Below are positions 17,393 to 26,624 of a DNA stretch of 64,000 nucleotides, piece by piece (position 1 is the first letter of the stretch; the number at the start of each line of letters is the position of its first letter). The DNA is taken from contig CP143259.1 in the NCBI GenBank assembly GCA_036321625.1, positions 558,001-622,000 on the forward strand, written 5' to 3'. Under the pieces are notes generated by a model. It did no database searches. It had not been told where the DNA came from and saw only the letters and a program-made list of their open reading frames with translations. Both the position numbers and the translations under genes were made by a program. Source of the DNA: Peptoniphilaceae bacterium AMB_02. Lineage in GTDB: Bacteria; Bacillota; Clostridia; Tissierellales; Peptoniphilaceae.

Positions 17393-18610
17393 ATGGCAAG
17401 AAGAAAAAAATTAAGTGAAGGAAAAAAAGAAATCATATCTTATCTAATCAATGAGTATGAAATTGAGTCAGCAAAGGACATACATGATGCTATTAAGGAT
17501 TTACTAGGAGATACTATAGAAAGCATGTTAGAAGCCGAAATGGAGCACCATTTAGGATATGAAACAAACCAAAGAAGTGACAATGAAAACTCTAGAAATG
17601 GATACAAAACTAAAAGAATACGATCAAGTATGGGTGAATCTGAAATATCAGTACCTCAAGATAGAGACTCAAGCTTTGAACCTCAAATTGTAAAAAAGAG
17701 ACAAAAAGACATATCTGAGATAGAAAATAAGGTAATAGGAATGTATGCAAGAGGTTTGAGTACTAGACAAATATCTGAACAAATCTATGATATCTATGGA
17801 TTTGAAGTTAGTGATGGACTGGTTTCAGACATAACCGACAAAATTCTGCCGGAAATAGAAGACTGGCAAAAAAGACCACTGTCAGAGACTTATCCTGTAG
17901 TGTTCATTGATGCTATTCACTTTTCTGTTAAAGAAGAGGGTTTAATATCAAAGAAAGCAGCATATATAATACTCGGAATAAACGAAGATGGGCTTAAAGA
18001 AGTATTAGGAATATATGTAGGACAAAACGAAAGTAGTAAATACTGGTTAGGAGTCCTAAATAGCCTAAAAAACAGAGGAGTAAAAGATATCTACATTATC
18101 TGTTCAGATGGACTAATAGGTATAGAAGAGTCCATATCAGCGGCATATCCAAAAGCTGAGTGGCAAACCTGTATAGTTCACATGGTAAGAAACACATTAA
18201 AATACGTATCGTACAAAGATAGAAAACAATTTGCAAATGATTTAAAAACAATATATCACGCACCTGACGAAGAAGTAGCAAATAAGAATCGTTTGAAAGT
18301 AGCTGAAGCATGGGATAAAAAATATCCAGGATCAATGGATAGATGGGAAAGGGAGTGGAATTCAATAACGCCAATCTTTAAGTATTCTAAGGAAGTTAGA
18401 AAAATAATATATACTACGAATGCTATAGAGAGTTTAAATAGCTCATACAGACGGTTAAACCGTAATAGATCAGTATTCCCAAGTGCTACGTCACTGATGA
18501 AAGCACTATACTTAGCTACAAATATAATTGCAAAGAAATGGAATATTCCATTAAGAAGTTGGGGATCAATAGTAGGAGAATTGAGAATAATGCATGATTT
18601 AGAGAACTAA
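17393..18610 (+). CDS. IS256-family transposase, copy A
   Basis: The 405-residue mutator-type DDE transposase looks intact. It has the N-terminal MLEAEMEHHLGYE segment and the acidic residues of VFIDAIHFSVK and YIICSDGLIGIEE. The downstream glutamate sits in the typical block TTNAIESLNSSYRRLNR. The ribosome binding site AGGAGG is part of a leader inverted repeat (CCTATG...CATAGG at about 17349-17381) that could fold over it and limit translation. The protein is identical to copy B. Confidence 0.95.
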   Translation: MARRKKLSEGKKEIISYLINEYEIESAKDIHDAIKDLLGDTIESMLEAEMEHHLGYETNQRSDNENSRNGYKTKRIRSSMGESEISVPQDRDSSFEPQIVKKRQKDISEIENKVIGMYARGLSTRQISEQIYDIYGFEVSDGLVSDITDKILPEIEDWQKRPLSETYPVVFIDAIHFSVKEEGLISKKAAYIILGINEDGLKEVLGIYVGQNESSKYWLGVLNSLKNRGVKDIYIICSDGLIGIEESISAAYPKAEWQTCIVHMVRNTLKYVSYKDRKQFANDLKTIYHAPDEEVANKNRLKVAEAWDKKYPGSMDRWEREWNSITPIFKYSKEVRKIIYTTNAIESLNSSYRRLNRNRSVFPSATSLMKALYLATNIIAKKWNIPLRSWGSIVGELRIMHDLEN

Positions 18611-18785
18611 CACACTCCGCCACCATTGACAAAGAACCTAAAAAATGGTGCAAGGTAAATACCGAAGGCGAAGCAAAGACTGATAAGTATGTATTTTGCC
18701 TTCGTCGGCTTAGTGTACCATTTTTTAGAACCCTTATCAATGGTCCCCTTCGGTGGCTCCTCTTATTATTTACCTCAGGCTCTGC
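18611..18785 (+). repeat. Large imperfect palindrome in the IS256 tail (copy A)
   Basis: CCACCATTGAC...CCTAAAAAATGGTGC near 18620-18655 is complementary to TACCATTTTTTAG...TCAATGGT near 18716-18745. An inner CGAAGGC/GCCTTCG pair adds to the arm. The folded RNA would be a stem of over 100 nt. The same sequence follows copy B at 20087-20261. Confidence 0.6.
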
Positions 18786-18793
18786 GAGACTGC

Positions 18794-20261
18794 GAAAAAA
18801 AAGTCTGTAAATATTGAATAGCTTCCTATGATTAGTTAAAATAAAAATAACATAGGAGGCTTTTTAAAATGGCAAGAAGAAAAAAATTAAGTGAAGGAAA
18901 AAAAGAAATCATATCTTATCTAATCAATGAGTATGAAATTGAGTCAGCAAAGGACATACATGATGCTATTAAGGATTTACTAGGAGATACTATAGAAAGC
19001 ATGTTAGAAGCCGAAATGGAGCACCATTTAGGATATGAAACAAACCAAAGAAGTGACAATGAAAACTCTAGAAATGGATACAAAACTAAAAGAATACGAT
19101 CAAGTATGGGTGAATCTGAAATATCAGTACCTCAAGATAGAGACTCAAGCTTTGAACCTCAAATTGTAAAAAAGAGACAAAAAGACATATCTGAGATAGA
19201 AAATAAGGTAATAGGAATGTATGCAAGAGGTTTGAGTACTAGACAAATATCTGAACAAATCTATGATATCTATGGATTTGAAGTTAGTGATGGACTGGTT
19301 TCAGACATAACCGACAAAATTCTGCCGGAAATAGAAGACTGGCAAAAAAGACCACTGTCAGAGACTTATCCTGTAGTGTTCATTGATGCTATTCACTTTT
19401 CTGTTAAAGAAGAGGGTTTAATATCAAAGAAAGCAGCATATATAATACTCGGAATAAACGAAGATGGGCTTAAAGAAGTATTAGGAATATATGTAGGACA
19501 AAACGAAAGTAGTAAATACTGGTTAGGAGTCCTAAATAGCCTAAAAAACAGAGGAGTAAAAGATATCTACATTATCTGTTCAGATGGACTAATAGGTATA
19601 GAAGAGTCCATATCAGCGGCATATCCAAAAGCTGAGTGGCAAACCTGTATAGTTCACATGGTAAGAAACACATTAAAATACGTATCGTACAAAGATAGAA
19701 AACAATTTGCAAATGATTTAAAAACAATATATCACGCACCTGACGAAGAAGTAGCAAATAAGAATCGTTTGAAAGTAGCTGAAGCATGGGATAAAAAATA
19801 TCCAGGATCAATGGATAGATGGGAAAGGGAGTGGAATTCAATAACGCCAATCTTTAAGTATTCTAAGGAAGTTAGAAAAATAATATATACTACGAATGCT
19901 ATAGAGAGTTTAAATAGCTCATACAGACGGTTAAACCGTAATAGATCAGTATTCCCAAGTGCTACGTCACTGATGAAAGCACTATACTTAGCTACAAATA
20001 TAATTGCAAAGAAATGGAATATTCCATTAAGAAGTTGGGGATCAATAGTAGGAGAATTGAGAATAATGCATGATTTAGAGAACTAACACACTCCGCCACC
20101 ATTGACAAAGAACCTAAAAAATGGTGCAAGGTAAATACCGAAGGCGAAGCAAAGACTGATAAGTATGTATTTTGCCTTCGTCGGCTTAGTGTACCATTTT
20201 TTAGAACCCTTATCAATGGTCCCCTTCGGTGGCTCCTCTTATTATTTACCTCAGGCTCTGC
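18794..20261 (+). mobile_element. IS256-family element, copy B (tandem duplicate)
   Basis: This is a head-to-tail repeat of copy A with an offset of 1,476 bases, separated only by GAGACTGC. Both reading frames are identical. On the right, GGCTCTGC is followed directly by AAAGAAAAAATTGA, which reads as the original IS1182 coding tail, so the 8-mer seen around copy A is missing here. It looks like a tandem duplication after one insertion rather than two independent insertions. Confidence 0.75.
18869..20086 (+). CDS. IS256-family transposase, copy B
   Basis: This 405-residue protein is identical to that encoded at 17393-18610, with the same catalytic segments and the same leader hairpin over AGGAGG. 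The only differences between the two units lie upstream of the gene: an extra A in the poly-A run near 18795-18802 and GCTTCC in place of GCTACC. The exact identity points to a recent duplication or an assembly artefact. Confidence 0.95.
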   Translation: MARRKKLSEGKKEIISYLINEYEIESAKDIHDAIKDLLGDTIESMLEAEMEHHLGYETNQRSDNENSRNGYKTKRIRSSMGESEISVPQDRDSSFEPQIVKKRQKDISEIENKVIGMYARGLSTRQISEQIYDIYGFEVSDGLVSDITDKILPEIEDWQKRPLSETYPVVFIDAIHFSVKEEGLISKKAAYIILGINEDGLKEVLGIYVGQNESSKYWLGVLNSLKNRGVKDIYIICSDGLIGIEESISAAYPKAEWQTCIVHMVRNTLKYVSYKDRKQFANDLKTIYHAPDEEVANKNRLKVAEAWDKKYPGSMDRWEREWNSITPIFKYSKEVRKIIYTTNAIESLNSSYRRLNRNRSVFPSATSLMKALYLATNIIAKKWNIPLRSWGSIVGELRIMHDLEN

Positions 20262-20521
20262 AAAGAAAAAATTGACAATATATCAAGCTTGATATATAAA
20301 TAAATAATGAGGGCAGTAAAATCCACCCTCATAAACATTAACTAATTATAGGAAATAAATAATTTACAGAGATTATTTCGCACTGCCGGCTCTGCAAAGA
20401 AAAAATTGACAATATATCAAGCTTGATATATAAATAAATAATGAGGGCAGTAAAATCCACCCTCATAAACATTAACTAATTATAGGAAATAAATAATTTA
20501 CAGAGATTATTTCGCACTGCC
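20254..20521. repeat. Tandem 134-bp duplication in the IS1182 right arm
   Basis: Two identical 134-base units lie at 20254-20387 and 20388-20521. Each starts with GGCTCTGC, which is the right end of IS256, and continues into IS1182 tail sequence. The duplication must therefore postdate the IS256 insertion. Each unit includes the palindrome TATATCAAGCTTGATATA and a GAGGG/CCCTC hairpin. The rest of the 20087-20677 spacer is the IS256 palindrome, the IS1182 right end and the kbl terminator. Confidence 0.9.
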
Positions 20522-20623
20522 CCCAAAAATAATGGTGTTTTAAGAAAAATATTGAACTTTGCTAATAGATTTGTCAAAATAGAGCAAACCCTGATTTTTA
20601 ATCAGGGTTTGTCTTCAGTCTGA

Positions 20624-20654
20624 GTGGATACAAGTACATTGTACTTGTATCCAC
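20624..20654. terminator. Palindromic terminator next to kbl
   Basis: GTGGATACAAGTACA pairs with TGTACTTGTATCCAC, a near-perfect 31-base palindrome. T-rich sequence follows only on the plus side. On the minus side, where kbl would need it, the IS1182 end begins two bases away. Confidence 0.75.
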
Positions 20655-20677
20655 TTTTATTATTTTCAAATACGTGC

Positions 20678-21865
20678 TTAGATTAAGCCCATTTCCTTAC
20701 CGACTTTTTCAAATACAGCTACAGCTTTGTCAAGTTCTTCATAGCTATGTGCTGCTGATAGCATACATCTTACTCTTCCTGTTCCTAGTGGAACTGTTGG
20801 GAATACGATAGCTGAAGTAAATACTCCGTTTTCTTTAAGTTTTCTTGAGAATTCCATCGCATCTGCTTCTTTACCGATGATTACAGGAGTAATAGGTGTT
20901 TCACTATTTCCTGTATTGAATCCTAATTTACCAAGTTTTTCTTTGAAGTATTTAGCATTGTCCCAAAGTTTCTTTTGGTATTCATCTGTTTCAAGTAGTA
21001 TATTTATAGCTTCAGTGGCAGCTGCAGTATCTGCAGGTGTTAACATCGTACTGAAAAGAATTGGTCTTGCTCTATGGCTTAACCATTGGTATGCTGTTTC
21101 GTTACATGCAACGTATCCACCGATTACGCCGATTGCTTTTGAAAGAGTTCCGATAACGAAGTCAATTCTTCCATGTAGTCCAAAATGGTCTACTGTTCCT
21201 CTTCCGTTTTCGCCAAGTACTCCTGATCCGTGAGCATCATCTACATAGGTCATACAATTGTATTTTTCAGCTAATTCAACAATTTCAGGAAGTTTTGCTA
21301 GGTCTCCGTCCATTGAGAAAACACCGTCAGTTATGATCAAGCAGTTTTCATAATTATCTCTATTTTCTTGTAGTACTCTTTCAAGATCAGCCATATCGCT
21401 GTGCTTGAAGATCTTCTTATCAGCTCTACTTAATCTAACTCCGTCTATTATTGAAGCGTGGTTAAGTTCATCAGATATAATAAGGTCACCCTTAGCTGTT
21501 ATAGCTTGAATGGTTCCTGCATTACAGTTGAATCCTGATTGGAATACAAATGCTCTATCTTCTCTCTTGAATTCAGCAAGTTTCTTTTCAAGATTTTCGT
21601 GAATATCCATATTACCTATGATTGTTCTTACAGCACCTGCTCCAACTCCATATTTTTCAATAGCATTGATGGCAGCTTTTTTCATTCTTTCGTTTGTAGC
21701 AAATCCAAGATAGTTATTAGCTGAAAGGTTTATAACTCCTTCTTTACCGTCTAGTGTAACTTCGGGTTTATTTGGACCACCAAGTACAGGAAGAACTCTG
21801 TAAACTCCATCATCCTTTAATTGTTGAACTTGTGCCTGTAAATTCTTTAATTCATGTACGCTCAT
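20678..21865 (-). CDS. kbl: Glycine C-acetyltransferase (2-amino-3-ketobutyrate CoA ligase)
   Basis: This PLP enzyme cleaves 2-amino-3-oxobutyrate with CoA into glycine and acetyl-CoA, the second step of threonine degradation. The 395-residue length fits the alpha-oxoamine synthase family. The PLP lysine is in [13 protein letters not shown], and the cofactor contact [12 protein letters not shown] precedes it. AGGAGG lies upstream of the ATG. No threonine dehydrogenase gene is adjacent. Glycine made here could feed the glycine reductase encoded at 43.8-49.8 kb (inferred). Confidence 0.95.
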   Translation of the reverse strand: MSVHELKNLQAQVQQLKDDGVYRVLPVLGGPNKPEVTLDGKEGVINLSANNYLGFATNERMKKAAINAIEKYGVGAGAVRTIIGNMDIHENLEKKLAEFKREDRAFVFQSGFNCNAGTIQAITAKGDLIISDELNHASIIDGVRLSRADKKIFKHSDMADLERVLQENRDNYENCLIITDGVFSMDGDLAKLPEIVELAEKYNCMTYVDDAHGSGVLGENGRGTVDHFGLHGRIDFVIGTLSKAIGVIGGYVACNETAYQWLSHRARPILFSTMLTPADTAAATEAINILLETDEYQKKLWDNAKYFKEKLGKLGFNTGNSETPITPVIIGKEADAMEFSRKLKENGVFTSAIVFPTVPLGTGRVRCMLSAAHSYEELDKAVAVFEKVGKEMGLI

Positions 21866-22185
21866 GAAAGCCTCCTAAGTTTTAGTAATATTGTTTTACG
21901 ATTTTGTAGGATTTTCTAAAAATCGTTTGATTTATTAGCTAATTGTTATTATATATAAAAATCTTCACTTTGTAAACATTTTAAACAATTATTTACAACT
22001 CGTAAATCGCTATTTACACCGTTTTCGTAGTATTCAGTTAACCTGTTAAAGCAATTAAATCTTTACTCTCATCTAAATATTTACACCTTTTTTATAGTCT
22101 ATAAAACTGGCATAGAGTGACCGGCTCTGTTATAATGAAAGCGATACATAAATTTTTAATTAGCTTCTAAACTTTGGAGGTTACT
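21866..22185. other. Divergent promoter region, kbl / rodA-like
   Basis: On the minus strand TTTACA (plus 21971-21976), 17 bases and TATAAT (plus 21948-21953) make a good kbl promoter. On the plus strand CTGGCA, 18 bases and TATAAT (about 22107-22136) is a weaker promoter for the rodA-like gene. No ORF or structured RNA is recognised in between. Confidence 0.6.
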
Positions 22186-23289
22186 ATGATAAATCTAAGA
22201 AAGAAAAACTTTTTGAAATTGGATTTACCGCTATTGGGACTAGTGGTAACTCTTTGTATATTTGGGCTTATAATACTGTATAGCGCAAGCCTCAGTCTAA
22301 GTTATAATCCGGTACGATCGCAAATAATTGCAACAATCCTAGGTTTCGTGCTTATTTTGCTAATATTGTTTATAGATTACGACTTTATTAAAGACTTATA
22401 TATGCCAATTTACCTGGTTTCATTGTTTCTGATGATTCTGGTGACTTTTTTTGGAACCGGAGCTGAAGAATGGGGTGCAGACAACTGGCTAAAACTTGGT
22501 CCCATACAGTTTCAACCATCGGAATTCGTAAAGATTGGACTTATTATTTCACTAGCCCGATATATTGAACTCAATATCAAAAATCTAAATAAACCTCTGG
22601 TTTTATTAAAAGTACTTTTCGTGGCTCTCTTACCTGTTGCTCTGATAGCTAAGGAAGACTTTGGAACAGCAGGGGTAACGGTTTTTATAATCGGCGTCAT
22701 GCTTTTCACTGCCGGTATGTCCTATAAATATATAATAGGAATTGTTGCGACAGGACTCATTTCAGCACCAATTGCCTATCCTTTTCTGGACCAATATCAA
22801 AAAAATCGAATCTTGGACTTTTTAGATCCGACGAGGGATGTTACCGGTTCAGGTTTCCAGTCTCTTCAAGGTAGGATTGCTATAGGTTCAGGTCTTTGGA
22901 CCGGTAGGGGACTATTTAAAGGTGTTCAAACACAGAACAATTTCATCCCGGAAAAACAAACCGACTATATATTCCCGGTACTTGCTGAAGAAACCGGATT
23001 TATTGGTGCTTTTATATTAATAGTCCTCTATGGACTGATGCTTCATAGATTTATTATTATTGCAAAAAACAGTAAAGATTTATATGGCTCTCTCGTTACA
23101 ATGGGTGTTGCAGGAATGCTCCTTGCACATATTTTCGAAAATATCGGCATGACCATCGGTATAATGCCGGTTACCGGGATTCCATTGCCTTTTATGAGCC
23201 ATGGTGGTACATTCCAGCTAATCAACCTGATTGGTATAGGTTTGGTTTTGGCTGTGAGCATAGAAAGACAAAAACTCGATTTTAGTTAA
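22186..23289 (+). CDS. RodA/FtsW/SpoVE family peptidoglycan glycosyltransferase
   Basis: The 367-residue SEDS protein has about ten membrane segments. It polymerises lipid II into glycan strands together with a class B PBP. Family signatures are GADNWLKLGPIQFQPSE (about 92-108), the late AEETGFIGA, and PFMSHGGTF near the C-terminus. RodA versus FtsW cannot be settled from sequence alone; the lack of division-gene neighbours leans towards RodA. The start is ATG 22186. An upstream TTG at 22174 overlaps the ribosome binding site GGAGG and is not likely. Confidence 0.9.
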   Translation: MINLRKKNFLKLDLPLLGLVVTLCIFGLIILYSASLSLSYNPVRSQIIATILGFVLILLILFIDYDFIKDLYMPIYLVSLFLMILVTFFGTGAEEWGADNWLKLGPIQFQPSEFVKIGLIISLARYIELNIKNLNKPLVLLKVLFVALLPVALIAKEDFGTAGVTVFIIGVMLFTAGMSYKYIIGIVATGLISAPIAYPFLDQYQKNRILDFLDPTRDVTGSGFQSLQGRIAIGSGLWTGRGLFKGVQTQNNFIPEKQTDYIFPVLAEETGFIGAFILIVLYGLMLHRFIIIAKNSKDLYGSLVTMGVAGMLLAHIFENIGMTIGIMPVTGIPLPFMSHGGTFQLINLIGIGLVLAVSIERQKLDFS

Positions 23290-23307
23290 TATCTGAAAGG
23301 AGCTTTT

Positions 23308-24363
23308 ATGAAGGAAATTTTAGTTATTGAAACAGGTGGTACTTTTGCCACAGGTGCAATGGGTGAAATTAGATCCCTTAATGCGGTAAATGAGAAAAAG
23401 GTATACGATTATGAAATAGTTGCAACTAGGATTAAGAAATACAATCATTCATTAACCGTAGAAAGACCTATGTATACTTTGTCCGAAAATATGACCATTG
23501 AGAACTTAAATAGTCTTTTGGACTTTCTATATACAGTTAATTTTTCCAAATACGACGGTGTTGTACTTATACATGGTACTGATACTCTTGCCTTTACAGC
23601 TAATCTCTTAAGCATGATTTTTGGGAACTGCGGTGTACCCATTGTAATGGTGTCAAGCAATCATCCGCTATCCAATCCTATGGCTAACGGGATTTCAAAT
23701 TTCCTGGCAGCACTTGACTTTATTGAAAAAGTTGGCACAAAGGGCGTATATGTTGTTTATAGAAATCACTCAGATGTGATGCAAGTACACTTGGGATCAA
23801 GGGTAAAACAGATGAACCAAGTTATAGATGCATATGAAAGCTTTAAGAATATCAATTTTGGTGTTATAGCGGACAGTGAATTCTATATTAATTCCTCAAG
23901 CTTAAACCCGAAGATTGAAGAAATCAACGCCAATGAATTTAAATACGATAAAAAGATAAAAATGGATAGTAGAGTAGTCCTAATTCATCCATATGTAGGA
24001 CTGAGATACGATTATTTTAAAATAGATGAGAAAGTCGATGCTATAGTTTGTGGAGTTTATCATTCCGGCACCGTAAACTCACAAGATGTCTATATTGATC
24101 AGTCTATAAATGCACTTATTGAAAAAGCAGAAGAGTATGATATCCCTATATTTATCGGTGAGCTCACCTCAGGCGTGGAGAGATATGAGTCCATAGAAAA
24201 GATAAAAGATTCATCAGTCGTCTTCCCTGCTTATGACATCTCTCTAGAAAACCTATATATGAAAGTACATGTAGGATTGTCCTTGACCAATGACAATCTC
24301 GACCTGTTTGATTATGTAAACTGTGAGAATGTGTTTTTTGAGAAGATAAAAGAAACGAAATAA
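23308..24363 (+). CDS. Asparaginase (type I-like, cytoplasmic)
   Basis: It hydrolyses asparagine to aspartate and ammonia. The 351-residue protein has no signal peptide. Catalytic threonines lie in ETGGTFATG (Thr12) and in LIHGTDTLAFTA; the latter also carries the DTL motif. Start ATG follows AAAGGAGC 18 bases after the rodA-like stop, so the two may be co-transcribed. A bidirectional terminator follows. Family membership is clear, but the AnsA/AnsB subtype and kinetic role are not. Confidence 0.9.
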   Translation: MKEILVIETGGTFATGAMGEIRSLNAVNEKKVYDYEIVATRIKKYNHSLTVERPMYTLSENMTIENLNSLLDFLYTVNFSKYDGVVLIHGTDTLAFTANLLSMIFGNCGVPIVMVSSNHPLSNPMANGISNFLAALDFIEKVGTKGVYVVYRNHSDVMQVHLGSRVKQMNQVIDAYESFKNINFGVIADSEFYINSSSLNPKIEEINANEFKYDKKIKMDSRVVLIHPYVGLRYDYFKIDEKVDAIVCGVYHSGTVNSQDVYIDQSINALIEKAEEYDIPIFIGELTSGVERYESIEKIKDSSVVFPAYDISLENLYMKVHVGLSLTNDNLDLFDYVNCENVFFEKIKETK

Positions 24364-24366
24364 AAA

Positions 24367-24405
24367 AAGACGTTGTCTGATTTAAAATCCAGATAACGTC
24401 TTTAT
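24367..24405. terminator. Bidirectional terminator, asparaginase / small membrane protein
   Basis: AAGACGTTGTCTG pairs with CAGATAACGTCTT (one G-T or mismatch), with A-rich sequence on the left and T-rich on the right, as needed by the convergent genes. Confidence 0.8.
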
Positions 24406-24407
24406 TA

Positions 24408-24755
24408 TTATCCTCTTAATTTGCTCTGCGGAAGTATTCCTTGAACAATTCCAAGCACGATAGAGCCTATTAGAGATCCGAAAAGTGTAACTCTAAAACC
24501 CGGGATGATTTTTCCGGTTACATAAAGTACCACTGCTGAAACTAAAAATGCAGTTAGTCCTCTTTTAGTTGCTTCTCCACTTATATTTAAAATATCACTT
24601 AAGAAAGCGTGTAAGAATCCAACTACCAGACCGACAATAAGTGCCGTTTTAATTCCGCCATACATTCTGATTCCCGGTGTAAAAAAGGACACCAGTACTA
24701 TCGCAACCATTGAAAAAAGCATTCTTACCAATAAGTCTTTAACATTAATATTCAT
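24408..24755 (-). CDS. Small four-helix membrane protein (DUF/PF04020-like)
   Basis: The 115-residue hydrophobic protein has four predicted membrane segments and matches the phage-holin-4-superfamily/PF04020 family of chromosomal membrane proteins (YvlD type). A charged linker SGEATKRG separates segments two and three. The function is unknown; YvlD homologues are envelope-stress linked in Bacillus. There is no phage context here. AGGAGG precedes the ATG. It follows the GH25 gene on the same strand by 9 bases and is probably co-transcribed. Confidence 0.8.
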   Translation of the reverse strand: MNINVKDLLVRMLFSMVAIVLVSFFTPGIRMYGGIKTALIVGLVVGFLHAFLSDILNISGEATKRGLTAFLVSAVVLYVTGKIIPGFRVTLFGSLIGSIVLGIVQGILPQSKLRG

Positions 24756-24764
24756 GTAATCCTC

Positions 24765-25659
24765 CTATGTTTTATCAACTTCCTTCATCACCAATTTAAT
24801 GGTGTCAAACCTGTCTCTTCCGGATATAACTTTTTTTATCCTCTTATTATTTCCGGTATATGATCCCACGTGCAAGGCACTCCCATAATTTACACCGTTT
24901 AAAGCACGGTTTTCATTATAATATAGTGGAACTCCTTTCGCACCCGAGAGTATTTCTGCAGCCATTCTGTCCATAGGATTAGAATAAATGATAAGATCTA
25001 TATCTATTTCTGAATCCTTCACCTTATTAAATCCATTTAGACCTACACCTTTGATAATCTGAGGATAATCTAAGTAAGATTGGTTTAAATCTACATATCC
25101 TTCTATTCCATCTATACTGCCGGTAGAACTGTATTGCCAAATGCCGTAATTTCCGCTATACCCCGGATTATTACACCATTCTGCAAGCCAAACATCATAA
25201 TCGGATAATCTATCCATAAGCAGATAATTATCAAACCAGTATCTAGAGCTATATATACCCACATAATAGCCTTTCCCTTCAATTATTTCCAGGAAAGTTT
25301 TTGCAATCTCGGTTAGCTTTTCACCTTTTAGATGTCCTTGAACTTTATCGTCTTCAATGTCCAAGATTACTGGATATTCAAACTTTTTACCGGCAATCCT
25401 GGAGAAAAAGAACTCTGCTTCTTTCTTAGCTTCCATACACAGATCTTGCATAAGAATAATGATAAACACCTCTTGCGATGCCGACATTCCCTGATTCGGC
25501 ATAGTTGTACTCAAAGTTTTCATCTATACCAGTATTTATGAAATTAGAGCTGCCATCACCATAACTGGACCTGATCATCGCAAATCCTATTCCACTATCT
25601 TTAACTTTTTTCCAGTCAATTCTGCCATTCCAAATACTTACATCGATTCCTTTAATCAT
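24765..25659 (-). pseudogene. GH25 lysozyme with CWB2-like tail, frameshifted
   Basis: The N-terminal part (plus 25659 down to about 25438) reads MIKGIDVSIWNGRIDW, the GH25 start with its catalytic Asp. The frame is lost at about 25437, where one extra base (T on the minus strand) breaks GVYHYSYARSV. Removing it restores MEAKKEAEFFF and the rest of the GH25 domain, including PVILDIEDD, YVGIYSS and GIWQYSS. The last 80 residues resemble a partial cell-wall-binding repeat 2 (ISGRDRFDT). There is no signal peptide. It is either a real pseudogene or a single-base sequence error; no slippery run lies at the break. Confidence 0.8.
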
Positions 25660-25730
25660 AAAAATCCTCCTTAAATTTAATCTGAATATAAATTACAAAG
25701 AGGATTTTTAATTACTATTGAATTTTCAGC

Positions 25731-26624
25731 TTAAAAATAATCTATTTCACTGTCAGGATTCGTGCTAAAGCATACACCTAGTATTTCCGGTCCGGTATGA
25801 GCTCCTATAACGGGTCCAATGAATGAAATCATAACATCCTCTTCCGCCATTCCTGCATTTTTTACCAGATACTCTTTTAATCTCAGTGCTTCCTCTTCCC
25901 AGTCACCATGACAAATAGCTATGGTTTGCTTTGGATTAAACTCACCATCCTTAGATAATCTATTCATATTTTCAAGTATTTTGCTGAATAGCCCTTTACT
26001 TCCCCTTGCTTTATCAATGGAATTAAGAGTTCCTTTCTCTTTCTCAAGTCCCAGAATAGGTTTTATATTTAACAGTCCGCCTACTACCTTGGATGCCTTC
26101 GAAACCCTGCCGCCTCTGTACAAGTACTCCAAGGTGTCAACTGAATATATATGCTCTTGATAATATCTGAGTTCTTTTGCCTTTTCAACAAGACTTTCAA
26201 ATTCCATGCCCTTGTCTCTCAGTTTTGCCAATTTAATTGCAAGCATTCCCTCTCCAAAGGTCGCAGATAGTGAATCGACAACTTCTATCTTTGCGTCAGG
26301 AAACTTTTCCAACACATCGTTCATGGCAATCACAGCCGTACTATAAGTACCCGATATTCCTGAAGATAGCGGTAAGTATATGACAGGTACTCCCTCACTA
26401 GCGTATTTTGTAAATACTTCGATGAGTTTAGAAAGCGTAACTTGCGCGGTCTTATAGACCTTGCCCTCTCTCATTCCATTATATACATCGTCTTTTGTTA
26501 TATTTACACCATTAAAAAATTCATGTTCTCCATCATTTATCGCTATCGGTAATATGTCCAAATTATACTGCTCGACATACCTTACAGGTACGTCTGCACC
26601 ATCATCTGTAATTATCTTAATCAT
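25731..26624 (-). CDS. DegV family fatty-acid-binding protein
   Basis: The 297-residue protein belongs to the DegV/FakB family, which binds a fatty acid and presents it to the FakA kinase. Signatures are IITDDGADVP at the start, LSSGISGTYSTA near residue 90, YRGGRVSKA in the middle and GPVIGAHTGPEILG near the end. No fakA is adjacent. The start is ATG 26624, since the upstream ATG (26636) overlaps the GGAGG ribosome binding site. Transcribed alone, towards the lysozyme gene. Confidence 0.9.
   Translation of the reverse strand: MIKIITDDGADVPVRYVEQYNLDILPIAINDGEHEFFNGVNITKDDVYNGMREGKVYKTAQVTLSKLIEVFTKYASEGVPVIYLPLSSGISGTYSTAVIAMNDVLEKFPDAKIEVVDSLSATFGEGMLAIKLAKLRDKGMEFESLVEKAKELRYYQEHIYSVDTLEYLYRGGRVSKASKVVGGLLNIKPILGLEKEKGTLNSIDKARGSKGLFSKILENMNRLSKDGEFNPKQTIAICHGDWEEEALRLKEYLVKNAGMAEEDVMISFIGPVIGAHTGPEILGVCFSTNPDSEIDYF

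Larger units (their letters stand above)
17319..18785 (+). mobile_element. IS256-family element, copy A
   Basis: This unit of about 1,467 bases is inserted in the 3' end of the IS1182 transposase gene and flanked on both sides by the 8-mer GAGACTGC (17311-17318 and 18786-18793). It has a 405-codon transposase gene and a 150-base imperfect palindrome after it. Terminal inverted repeats are poorly defined, so the outer limits are approximate. Copy B is identical except for one A in a poly-A run and one base in the leader. Confidence 0.75.
15817..20622 (+). mobile_element. IS1182-family element carrying nested IS256 copies
   Basis: The left end CAGACTGTTGACAAAGC (15817-15833) matches the reverse complement of the right end, CAGACTGAAGACAAACC (about 20606-20622), as an imperfect terminal inverted repeat. 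The span is 4,806 bases. After removing two IS256 units and one 134-bp duplication, about 1.7 kb remains, normal for IS1182. No target duplication is visible at the flanks. The element lies between two palindromic terminators, those of ald and kbl. Internal hairpin AAACCCTGAT/ATCAGGGTTT (20586-20610) is part of its right end. Confidence 0.8.

Noticed and set aside
20254-20521. CRISPR-like repeat array
   Set aside because: Only two contiguous 134-bp copies without spacers, inside IS sequence. No cas genes are present.
24408-25659. Prophage lysis cassette
   Set aside because: The holin-superfamily-like and GH25 genes stand alone with no phage structural, integrase or terminase genes nearby, and the PF04020 family is chromosomal.
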